Shown here in pieces: positions 6,842-14,532 of a DNA stretch of 44,074 nucleotides; positions within the stretch are counted from its first letter, which is position 1; each line of letters opens with the position of its first letter. Where the stretch lies: assembly GCA_030427285.1 (NCBI GenBank), contig JAUHWX010000003.1:1-44074 (forward strand). Reading direction: 5' to 3'. The position numbers and the translations under genes are program-made. The stretch is from Bacteroidia bacterium (GTDB lineage Bacteria > Bacteroidota > Bacteroidia > Flavobacteriales > Schleiferiaceae). Below the pieces are notes generated by a model, which ran no database searches, was not told the origin of the DNA, and saw only the letters and a program-made list of their open reading frames with translations.

Positions 6842-9082
6842 ATGACTTTAGTACAATTTTTTAGGCTGATCAATAGAAATATTAACCTCCTGCTGCTAAG
6901 TTCCCTTGCGTTAGCATGCTTGGTTTTCTTTTCTACATACGGGCTGCCGCAAACGTATGAGGTGAGAACAGAAATTTATACAGGACTGGTTTCTGGAACA
7001 AGTGTTGAATCTGTAGAAGGATATGCTGGCGATTGGATGAGAACAAACAATCAATTTGATAACCTAATTAATGTTATCAAATCAGAGCAAACACTCGGAG
7101 AAGTAGGAGTAAGATTATTGGCAAGTCATATGATGCTTGATAGTCCTAAGAAGAAAGTAATTGGTGAAGAGGCCTGGGCCTACTATAAAGAGCTGGTTAC
7201 AGATGAGTTTCGAGACTCCATTCTAGTTGCCGACTCTGAAGAGCGTACCGTTGAGAATATTAATGAGTTTCGAGAGAAAAACTATGATTCTTACATGGTT
7301 AGTCAACTATTTGGTAGTGATGTTTCACCATATAGCACAAGTGGCATTAGCAAAGGCCTTAGAATAGGTAGAATCGCTAATTCTGACTTAGTAGAAATGA
7401 TCTATACCTGGACAGATGCTGGGATATGTCAGAATACTTTAGAGATCTTAAATGATGTTTTTAAGCAAAAGCTGCTAACCATTAGAATTGGTCAAACAAA
7501 TGATGTAGTCGACTATTTTATGGATAAAGTGGAGGCGGCAAGGCTAGATTTGGTGAAGGAAGAAGATTCATTAAGAGATTTTAGAATTCGTAACAAGATT
7601 ATAAATTATGAGCAGCAAACCCAAAACATCGCGAGTTTGCAAACCGAGCTAGAACAGGAATATCAAAAAGAACTGCGGGCTCAAGCAGCAGCTCAGGCGT
7701 CCGTGTCACAGCTTGAAAAAAAATTAGAGTTAAACAAGAAGGTTGTTGAGTTTTCCGATGAACTACTGATGAAAAGAAAACGCCTGTCTGATATAAACTC
7801 AAAAATAGCAGAGCTCGAAGTATATTATCAAGACGAGGCAAGGCTGGAGCAATTGAGAAATGAAGCAGCTAAATTAGAGGCTGAATTGAGCAATAATCTG
7901 GCAAAAAGAAATGAGTATAGCCGTACCAAAGAAGGGGTGTCAAATAAGGATGTGCTTCAGGAGTGGTTAGACGCAACTATCGCATTAGATGCAAGTAATG
8001 CCAAATTAAAAATTCTTTCAAATCGAGGGTCTTTTTTTAAGAATGCATATAGTGAATTCTCACCTTTGGGTTCTCAGTTGGGAAGGTTGGAGCGAGCTGT
8101 TGATGTTGCTGAAAGAAAGTACTTAGAGCTAAATAATAGCTTAAATGCCGCTTTAACCAAACAACAAAGTGAATCGTTATCCACCGGTGGACTCGTGGTG
8201 ACTGTTCCTCCCAAATACCCTGTTGAGCCGGTTAAATCAAAGCGTTTATTACTAGTTTTGGTTGCCGCGATTGTAGGATTTATTGTTCCCTTTGTATTAA
8301 TATTTCTAGTTGAATTTTTGGATAATACCCTTAAAAGTGTGGAAAACGCTGAGAGCAAGACAGGAATGAAACTCCTGGGAGCATTTCCAAACTTAAATTT
8401 GCGGTCAGAGTACAAAATGGTACAGTTGGATTGGCTAGTCGATAAGAGCATAAGCCATTTGATACAAAATATAAGATATGAAGAGCATTTAAGAGGCAAC
8501 ACTTCACGAGATACCAAGGAGTTTTCAGTTTTGGTATTTAGTATTAGAGATGAAGAAGGTAAGTCTTTTATGGCCCACAATTTGGCTCAAGAAATGACCA
8601 GATTGGATAAGCGAGTTCTACTGCTTAGTTCTGATGATAAATTGGAGAGTAACGGTGAAGCCGGCTATGACTTCATTAAATATGATATAAACAAAAACTT
8701 TTTGATTGCTAGCAAATTAGAAGATTTGGTGCCTGGATCAAGCGTGAATTTTTCAAGCTATGATTACGTGTTTATGGATTTCGAAGCCGTTCTAACTGAG
8801 CCATACCCGATTGAAGTAGTAGAAAAGTTTGATATGGCGATTTGTGTAGTGTCCTCAAAAATGTCATGGAACAAATCGGATAAATTCGCATTAGCTGAAT
8901 TTTCATCTGTGCTTAACACAAAACCGAGATTACTGCTGAATGGATTAGATCCGGATCACATGGACAGTGTTTTGGGTGAAATAAAGAAAACAAGATCGCC
9001 ACTGCGCAAGTTTATTAAAACAATTTTGACGCTACAGTTTAATTCTAAAATTGCATCAAAATCAAAATCCAAAGCAAAATAA
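6842..9082 (+). CDS. Wzc-like polysaccharide co-polymerase with degenerate BY-kinase domain
   Basis: 746 residues. A Wzz-type region has membrane helix 1 at about 14-33, a long coiled coil at about 225-440, then a proline-rich 'PPKYPVEPVK' and helix 2 at 468-492. A cytoplasmic P-loop-like domain follows (about 555-705). Walker A keeps only the GKS part (573-575) and lacks its first glycine. Walker A' is 'LLLSSDD', with one Asp replaced. The Walker B Asp survives in 'FMDFE' (646). There is no tyrosine cluster at the C-terminus, which ends in Lys/Ser residues. It probably sets chain length and links synthesis to export without acting as a tyrosine kinase. It is the last gene of the plus-strand operon. 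Confidence 0.88.
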   Translation: MTLVQFFRLINRNINLLLLSSLALACLVFFSTYGLPQTYEVRTEIYTGLVSGTSVESVEGYAGDWMRTNNQFDNLINVIKSEQTLGEVGVRLLASHMMLDSPKKKVIGEEAWAYYKELVTDEFRDSILVADSEERTVENINEFREKNYDSYMVSQLFGSDVSPYSTSGISKGLRIGRIANSDLVEMIYTWTDAGICQNTLEILNDVFKQKLLTIRIGQTNDVVDYFMDKVEAARLDLVKEEDSLRDFRIRNKIINYEQQTQNIASLQTELEQEYQKELRAQAAAQASVSQLEKKLELNKKVVEFSDELLMKRKRLSDINSKIAELEVYYQDEARLEQLRNEAAKLEAELSNNLAKRNEYSRTKEGVSNKDVLQEWLDATIALDASNAKLKILSNRGSFFKNAYSEFSPLGSQLGRLERAVDVAERKYLELNNSLNAALTKQQSESLSTGGLVVTVPPKYPVEPVKSKRLLLVLVAAIVGFIVPFVLIFLVEFLDNTLKSVENAESKTGMKLLGAFPNLNLRSEYKMVQLDWLVDKSISHLIQNIRYEEHLRGNTSRDTKEFSVLVFSIRDEEGKSFMAHNLAQEMTRLDKRVLLLSSDDKLESNGEAGYDFIKYDINKNFLIASKLEDLVPGSSVNFSSYDYVFMDFEAVLTEPYPIEVVEKFDMAICVVSSKMSWNKSDKFALAEFSSVLNTKPRLLLNGLDPDHMDSVLGEIKKTRSPLRKFIKTILTLQFNSKIASKSKSKAK

Positions 9083-9121
9083 AGAGTAACTCAAGTAGCC
9101 CTTGCTGATGTCACACAGGTC

Positions 9122-10609
9122 TTAATAAGAGTGGGTGAGGGTTTCTTTCTCAGAATTGATTGTGGAAGTGTTTGCCTTTTCCAGTGCTTTATCATCCCAC
9201 TTTTTGATGATAAATATAAAAGCCAGGGTTACAAATGTTGCGTAGTTAATGGGGTATTGAGTCATTACTTCATTCCCATAATTTGAAACCAGTACACCGG
9301 CATAACTTGCCAAAAATGCTGTGGCTAAACTTTTATGCTTAGGATCTTTTAGATCCCAGCAAACTCTAAATGCTTTATACAAGATGAATAACCATATACA
9401 TAGGTATAAACTGTAGCCAACAATACCTGTTTCTGCTCTTATTCTTGTATATAGTCCATCCGTTTGAAAGCCCGCAAGCCACGTATTTGGGCTAAATTCT
9501 TGTGCAACAAAGCCTACCGATCCAACCCCTCCGCCAAAGGGCTTTCCTTGTAGGTAAACTGATAATTTTTCCCTGTTTTCGAGTCTTACATTTAGAGAGG
9601 CATCTTCGGGATCTAATGCACTTCTCAGTCTTCGAATGTCATAGTTTGAGTTTCCTATAGTTGTGAATTTAAGAAACACCAATCCAAATGCGAGAATAGC
9701 TACCCCTATAAAAATGTACTTAAGGTTTTTTATTAGTAATACATAAACAATGGTACCGACCGCAGGAATAGCTAATGCTCCACGTGTTCCGCTTATCATC
9801 ATTCCATAAAATGCAAAAATGGCCATTGCCAAAAACATATACTTGTAGAGTTTTCTAAACGGGCCTAGGTAGAGTAAGGCACTTATAATACAAACCTGCC
9901 CGGCAGCTGCACCAAAAGTTCCTGCATCAAAGTATACTGAGAAAACTCTGAGTTTACCAAAGAGTATATGCGTTTTGGCAGCACCAGAACTGTACAGATA
10001 ATTGGTTTCGGCTGCTGTTAAACCTATTTGATGCTGCTTTGCCGCCCATATTAAACTGATGAGAGTCATTGCAAAGTAAAATACTATGAATTGTATTAGA
10101 TCTCTTTTAGTATTTAGTAAAACAAAAGCTAACGGGATTAATAGTAGCTGGAAAAGCGCAATTCCCCTCATTGCAAACGCCCAAGCCAAAAGGCTTTTGG
10201 CCTCAGGGTTAGCTAGCTGTAAGAAGATATATCCCATCCAAACAAATATTAATAGGACAATACTATTTTTGGCGGGGGTAAAGTCTATTTTTTTGAAGTG
10301 CTTGAAAAATAGAACGACATAGGTGAGTATCAAAATGCTTTCAACAGCAAGGCCGTAAGGTAGATCATATACAAACTTGCTGAATGTTGGTATAAGAAAG
10401 CTTAGAAACATAGATGAATAAATTCCAAATTTCGGATTTTGGAATAAAGTCAAGAGGAACAAAACTACCAAGGGGATTATAAGAACAATATAAAGAATCA
10501 TTGCCCCCTTTACCAGAAATGACAAAAATACCCCAACAACAAATAGAGCCGCTAATAGATACTTAAATGCAGGGCTTGTAAGCTTGGCTGACAGAGAGGC
10601 GTCATTCAT
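9122..10609 (-). CDS. Wzy-type O-antigen/exopolysaccharide polymerase
   Basis: 495 residues with about 11-12 hydrophobic segments and a long loop near residues 325-400 containing 'GGGVGSVG' and 'RIRAETGIVGY'. These are the features of the O-antigen ligase/polymerase (Wzy_C) superfamily. Such proteins join polyprenyl-linked repeat units in the periplasm. The gene converges on the Wzc-like gene with 39 bases between stops and lies 35 bases downstream of a secreted-protein gene, probably in one transcript. Ligase and polymerase cannot be told apart from sequence alone, but the co-polymerase next door favours polymerase. Confidence 0.8.
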   Translation of the reverse strand: MNDASLSAKLTSPAFKYLLAALFVVGVFLSFLVKGAMILYIVLIIPLVVLFLLTLFQNPKFGIYSSMFLSFLIPTFSKFVYDLPYGLAVESILILTYVVLFFKHFKKIDFTPAKNSIVLLIFVWMGYIFLQLANPEAKSLLAWAFAMRGIALFQLLLIPLAFVLLNTKRDLIQFIVFYFAMTLISLIWAAKQHQIGLTAAETNYLYSSGAAKTHILFGKLRVFSVYFDAGTFGAAAGQVCIISALLYLGPFRKLYKYMFLAMAIFAFYGMMISGTRGALAIPAVGTIVYVLLIKNLKYIFIGVAILAFGLVFLKFTTIGNSNYDIRRLRSALDPEDASLNVRLENREKLSVYLQGKPFGGGVGSVGFVAQEFSPNTWLAGFQTDGLYTRIRAETGIVGYSLYLCIWLFILYKAFRVCWDLKDPKHKSLATAFLASYAGVLVSNYGNEVMTQYPINYATFVTLAFIFIIKKWDDKALEKANTSTINSEKETLTHSY

Positions 10610-10644
10610 GGTTTTAAACTAAAGAAATTGGTTTGAGCAAAGAA

Positions 10645-11397
10645 TCAATCCAGATTAAAAAAATCAAAAAAGGCTTCCTTATCGTACTCGTAGTGAATAT
10701 AATTTAACAGAGTCGGGCTTTTGTACAAAGATTTTCCATTAAATGTTATGTCTTTGGTTATTCCATCTATTTCCGAAAATACATTGTGCTGTGAGGATAA
10801 CTGAAAATAGATCTTGTCTTTATTTGCACCGTCAAACTTTAGGTGTACAACTAATAGTTGCTCAGTTTTTGGCTTAATCACTAAATTTTCCTGTAAATGA
10901 CGTACGATCCTTTTGCTTTTTACTCCTTCTATTGAGCCGTAATCTCGCAGATTGATTTTAGCTGTGTGTACAGTAGCTTCATCACTCCTTAGTTTTTTAA
11001 CTTCTTTGGCGTCAAAAACATAGTAGTAGGCCATTTGTGTGGATGTCCATTTTTGTTGAGTAGCAGGATACTCATAAAATCCTGACTCAGAAAGTTTAAC
11101 CAGAATATAAAGAGTGTCTTGACCAAAAAGTGTGGGATATAAAAAAAGTTTAGAAATATTATCTAAGCCCAAAGTATTTTCTTCCCCTTCATGTACTTGT
11201 TCATTTTCAGAAACACCACGTAGAGGTATTATCATGTCTTCTGAAACCCACTGTCCGTCCAAGCTAATGCTCCAGCCAACTATGTCTTTTTCAATAACCT
11301 TAACGTCATCCTCAAGTATTTCGGGCAATGGCCTATTCAAGTGTATTTGTGCAAACGAGTTGAATGATAGAAAAATTAGTAGAATTAAACTTTTCAT
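10645..11397 (-). CDS. Secreted protein of unknown family in the polysaccharide locus
   Basis: About 250 residues from ATG 11397, chosen because it gives a clean signal peptide ending 'FNSFAQ'. An ATG at 11415 would add six residues. The mature protein is rich in aromatic and charged residues and seems mostly beta ('YYYVFDAKEV', 'LVVHLKFDG'), with no lipobox, no membrane helix and no sorting domain. I do not recognise the family. Its place directly upstream of the Wzy-like gene suggests a periplasmic role in assembly or modification of the same polymer, but that is inferred from position only. Confidence 0.7.
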   Translation of the reverse strand: MKSLILLIFLSFNSFAQIHLNRPLPEILEDDVKVIEKDIVGWSISLDGQWVSEDMIIPLRGVSENEQVHEGEENTLGLDNISKLFLYPTLFGQDTLYILVKLSESGFYEYPATQQKWTSTQMAYYYVFDAKEVKKLRSDEATVHTAKINLRDYGSIEGVKSKRIVRHLQENLVIKPKTEQLLVVHLKFDGANKDKIYFQLSSQHNVFSEIDGITKDITFNGKSLYKSPTLLNYIHYEYDKEAFFDFFNLD

Positions 11398-11643
11398 AGA
11401 AGGAGTAATAATCATGTGTAGTGTAGAATTGAAAAAGCTTTAAGACACAAACTAACTAAATCTTATTGAATATTTCTAATTGTTATTTTTTAGAGTTTAA
11501 AAGATCAACAAGGCACTTTTAGGTTAGCGCACTTCTTCAAAACTCATTCATTACAATGGATTGGAAACGGACCTGCAAATAAGAATGGTGAATTTTCAGA
11601 TGTTGCTAACTGTATTATACAATCCATCGTATATTGCAATCCA

Positions 11644-11691
11644 AACTGATATAGAATAGCTATGGTTATTCTATATCAGTTGCATTTTTTT
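11644..11691 (+). terminator. Perfect 15-bp hairpin with T-run in the leader of the glycosyltransferase operon
   Basis: AACTGATATAGAATA (11644-11658) and its exact complement (11667-11681) flank an 8-base spacer that can pair by two more steps, leaving a loop of about 4 bases. The sequence TTGCATTTTTTT follows at 11680-11691 on the plus strand. The form is that of an intrinsic terminator reading rightwards, yet no plus-strand gene lies upstream. It could attenuate transcription into the glycosyltransferases at 11771 or end a small RNA. Confidence 0.6.
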
Positions 11692-11770
11692 AGTCCATAC
11701 TTGAAATAGGAAAGGACGTACTCGATGCAAGGATAGTTTAAATCGTATTCATTTTTTTTTGGTGATATCC

Positions 11771-12904
11771 ATGATTATAGGTTTTGAGGCTCAGCGGATT
11801 TTTAGAGAAAATAAGCACGGAATGGATTTCGTGGCCTTAGAGTTAATCAGGGCACTAAGCAGATTGGATAACGATAACCAATATATAGTCTTTACGAATG
11901 AAGGGCCAGATGCTGCATGTCTCTCAGAGTCAGATAATTTAAAAATTGTAACATTTGGGGGCACATTTGTTGTTTGGGAGCAAATTCTGCTGCCCAGGTA
12001 TGTAAAGGAATACGCTTGCGATATTCTCCATTGTACATCCAATACTGCACCTCTTTATTCAAGTGTTCCTACGGTAATTACAATTCATGATATTATTTAC
12101 TTAGAGAATAACCCACTTTTTGCCAAGGGCTATACTGCATATCAGCGTTTTGGAAATTATTACAGACGACTGGTGGTTAGAGTAAACATGCGCAAGGCAA
12201 AAAAAATTGTTACGGTTTCAAATTTTGAAAGGAAGCGGTTAATAGATTTTTTAAACCTTCCAAGTGAAAAAGTAGATGTGGTGTATAATGGTGTTGCAAC
12301 TCATTTTTTTGAGAGAATTAATGAAGAGTCAGCACAAAAAATACTGGATAAGTACAAACTACCTAAGAAGTATTTTTTGTTTTTAGGAAATACTGATCCT
12401 AAGAAGAATACTCGAAATACCATTTTGGCTTTTGCAAGCTTTCTCAAGAAATCAGGGAAGGATATTTATTTGGTTGTGGCGGATTTGGATGGTGAGCTGG
12501 TAAGAGATATTCTGAAATCAGAAGGGTTGAGTGAATACTTTGATCAAATTCATTTTACAGGATACATTAATAATACGGATTTGCCTGTTATTATTCAAAA
12601 TGCTGCTTTGTTTCTCTACCCCAGTAAACGGGAGAGCTTTGGAATACCAATCTTGGAAGCGATGGCCGGTGGAGTACCGGTTATTACTTCAAACAGAGCA
12701 TCAATGCCAGAGGTGTCTGGAGATGCAGCTTACCTAATTGACCCCTTTGAAGTAAGTAGTCTAACCGAAGGAATGTTGTACTTATCTGAAAATGAAGAAT
12801 TGAAAGAAAAGCTTGCGCTTCTAGGAAAGAAAAGAGCTTCTGGATTTAAATGGGATAATTCGGCTAATCAAATGTTAGAGATTTATAAGAAAGTATTCAG
12901 ATGA
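11771..12904 (+). CDS. GT4-family glycosyltransferase
   Basis: 377 residues from ATG 11771; a TTG 12 bases earlier is possible but gives no conserved residues. It is a GT-B fold enzyme: an N-terminal half opening 'MIIGFEAQRIF', a 'KHGMD' loop and 'HDIIYLENN', then a Rossmann-like C-terminal half with 'FLGNTDPKKN' and the GT4 E-x7-E motif in 'ESFGIPILE' (about Glu288/Glu296) followed by 'AMAGGVPVITS'. It should retain anomeric configuration and add a sugar from a nucleotide donor to the lipid-linked repeat unit in the cytoplasm. The end overlaps the next start as ATGA, so the two transferases are coupled. Donor and acceptor sugars cannot be read from the sequence. Confidence 0.9.
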   Translation: MIIGFEAQRIFRENKHGMDFVALELIRALSRLDNDNQYIVFTNEGPDAACLSESDNLKIVTFGGTFVVWEQILLPRYVKEYACDILHCTSNTAPLYSSVPTVITIHDIIYLENNPLFAKGYTAYQRFGNYYRRLVVRVNMRKAKKIVTVSNFERKRLIDFLNLPSEKVDVVYNGVATHFFERINEESAQKILDKYKLPKKYFLFLGNTDPKKNTRNTILAFASFLKKSGKDIYLVVADLDGELVRDILKSEGLSEYFDQIHFTGYINNTDLPVIIQNAALFLYPSKRESFGIPILEAMAGGVPVITSNRASMPEVSGDAAYLIDPFEVSSLTEGMLYLSENEELKEKLALLGKKRASGFKWDNSANQMLEIYKKVFR

Positions 12905-14094
12905 ACCTAAATATCGAGATCATTTTTTGGAGCCTCATATTATTAGTTTTTTATACCTACATCGGGTATGGAATAGTGTTGTATATCCTTATCATCTTCA
13001 AAAGAAGATTTGGTAAGAGACAAACTTTTCATAAAATTTTTGAACCTAATGTAACCTTAGTTATTCCATGTTATAATGAGGAGGAATATATAATGGACAA
13101 AGCATTGGACTCACTATCCTTAGATTACCCTAAATCAAAACTTAACATTTTATTTATAACCGATGGATCAACCGATAAATCACTCGAGATTTTAGGTAAA
13201 GTCGATGGTGTGGAAGTTATTCATGAGGATAAGAGGGGAGGTAAAGCTGCAGCCGAGAATCGCGCGATGAAATTTGTAAAAACTCCTATTGTTATTTTTT
13301 GTGACGCCAATACAATGCTAAATAAGCAATGCGTCAGAGAAATTGTAAAACATTACCAAAACGATTCTGTGGGGGGAGTTTCTGGTGAGAAAAGAATCAG
13401 CATGGAGTCTCAATCCAATGTAAGCGGTGCAGGAGAAGGAATGTATTGGAAATATGAGTCATTGTTGAAGCGTCTGGATAGTGAATTGTATTCTGTTGTA
13501 GGAGCAGCTGGAGAGCTTATATCTTTCAGATCACATTTGGTAGAGGATCTGGAGGAAGATACAATTTTGGATGATTTTGTTCAATCTTTGAGAATTTGTG
13601 AAAAAGGGTACAAAATTGTTTATGAGCCAAAGGCTTATGCTGTAGAAACCGGAAGTGAAAACGTCACCGAAGAGCTGAAGCGAAAGATAAGAATTGCAGC
13701 AGGTGGATGGCAGGCAATTTTCAGACTAAGATCATTGTTAAACCCATTTAACAATGTGATATTGACATTTCAATACATCTCTCATAGGGTTTTAAGATGG
13801 TCTATTACAGCCTTTTCATTGCCAATAATATTAGTTCTAAACATTCTATTGGTGCTTCAAAATGTCGGTGGAGCATACTTTGCATTGTTTGTAGCCCAGC
13901 TTTTGTTTTACTCCATGGCGTTGGTGGGGTGGGCATTTGAAGCTAGAAAGGTTCGAGTAAAAATGCTTTTTATCCCCTACTATTTTACGATAATGAACTA
14001 TGCCGTATTTGCGGGAGCCTTAAGGTGGATTAATGGTTCTCAAAAATCGATGTGGGAAAAAGCATCAAGGATGAAAAAGGTAGAAAAAGCTTGA
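12901..14094 (+). CDS. Membrane-bound GT2-family glycosyltransferase
   Basis: 397 residues. One N-terminal membrane helix (about 8-32) is followed by a GT2 domain: 'VIPCYNEEEYI', 'FITDGSTDKS' and the metal/nucleotide site 'FCDANT', an acidic 'EEDTILDDF' catalytic region, and 'IAAGGW' where related processive enzymes have a Q/R-x-x-R-W motif. Three or so membrane helices close the protein (about 300-375). This topology is shared with hyaluronan- and poly-GlcNAc-synthase-like transferases, so it may work at the inner-membrane face and could be processive. It overlaps the GT4 gene by 4 bases (ATGA). The exact sugar is unknown. Confidence 0.87.
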   Translation: MNLNIEIIFWSLILLVFYTYIGYGIVLYILIIFKRRFGKRQTFHKIFEPNVTLVIPCYNEEEYIMDKALDSLSLDYPKSKLNILFITDGSTDKSLEILGKVDGVEVIHEDKRGGKAAAENRAMKFVKTPIVIFCDANTMLNKQCVREIVKHYQNDSVGGVSGEKRISMESQSNVSGAGEGMYWKYESLLKRLDSELYSVVGAAGELISFRSHLVEDLEEDTILDDFVQSLRICEKGYKIVYEPKAYAVETGSENVTEELKRKIRIAAGGWQAIFRLRSLLNPFNNVILTFQYISHRVLRWSITAFSLPIILVLNILLVLQNVGGAYFALFVAQLLFYSMALVGWAFEARKVRVKMLFIPYYFTIMNYAVFAGALRWINGSQKSMWEKASRMKKVEKA

Positions 14095-14317
14095 AGCTTA
14101 AATCTCCTTGTGGTTAATGATTGGCGATATATGGTTGTCAAACTGAGTTGATCATATCTTAATGGTTGTGGTTCTTGAGTTCTATGCGCAACTTCTTCAA
14201 AGAGCTTGTTTTAGTCAAAAATCACATTTTCAGTATACGGATTCTGATTCCTCCCTTTACCAGAAGCTAACGCTAGACATAATTTGGTAAGTAGAATACG
14301 TTTAAAAAACAAGTGAT

Positions 14318-14362
14318 TTCCCAATAAGCAAAGACCAAGTACCATATTTCCAATATTGGGAA
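14318..14362. promoter_or_regulatory. Candidate activator-binding sites upstream of the sigma-54 promoter
   Basis: CCAATATTGG (14350-14359) is a perfect 10-bp palindrome. TTCCCAATA (14318-14326) and TATTGGGAA (14354-14362) form a perfect 9-bp inverted pair. The palindrome is centred about 100 bp upstream of the expected transcription start, where sigma-54 activators normally bind. Binding by the regulator encoded at 2853 is an inference. Confidence 0.45.
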
Positions 14363-14428
14363 TACTCTTTTTAGGGGTGTTGGTGAATATAGCTTTGATT
14401 TTCAGTGTATTGCGATTTATTTTTTTCG

Positions 14429-14444
14429 TGGCAAGAGTCTTGCT
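14429..14444 (+). promoter_or_regulatory. Sigma-54 (-24/-12) promoter upstream of the LruC gene
   Basis: TGGCAAG-AGTC-TTGCT matches the sigma-54 consensus TGGCACG-N4-TTGCW at all but one fixed position. It has the obligatory GG (14430-14431) and GC (14442-14443) exactly ten bases apart. Transcription would begin near 14455, leaving a leader of about 78 nt before the ATG at 14533. The window encodes a GAFTGA-type sigma-54 activator at 2853. Confidence 0.75.
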
Positions 14445-14532
14445 TTTAGCTATTCAACATATGCAGCACGGCTCTAATAATTTTATCCGTGTAGTTTGTT
14501 AACCCATTAATTAACTTAAAAGTAAAAGCAAG

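Larger units (their letters stand above)
14095..14532. other. Regulatory intergenic region of the LruC gene
   Basis: About 440 bases without coding potential between the second glycosyltransferase and the LruC lipoprotein. It holds the sigma-54 promoter and the palindromic sites listed separately. I saw no clear terminator for the glycosyltransferase pair, and no TAnnTTTG box close to the LruC start. Confidence 0.55.

Noticed and set aside
8074-8580. A 168-codon frame antisense to the Wzc-like gene
   Set aside because: It is a shadow of the well-supported coding frame with no start signal or family features.
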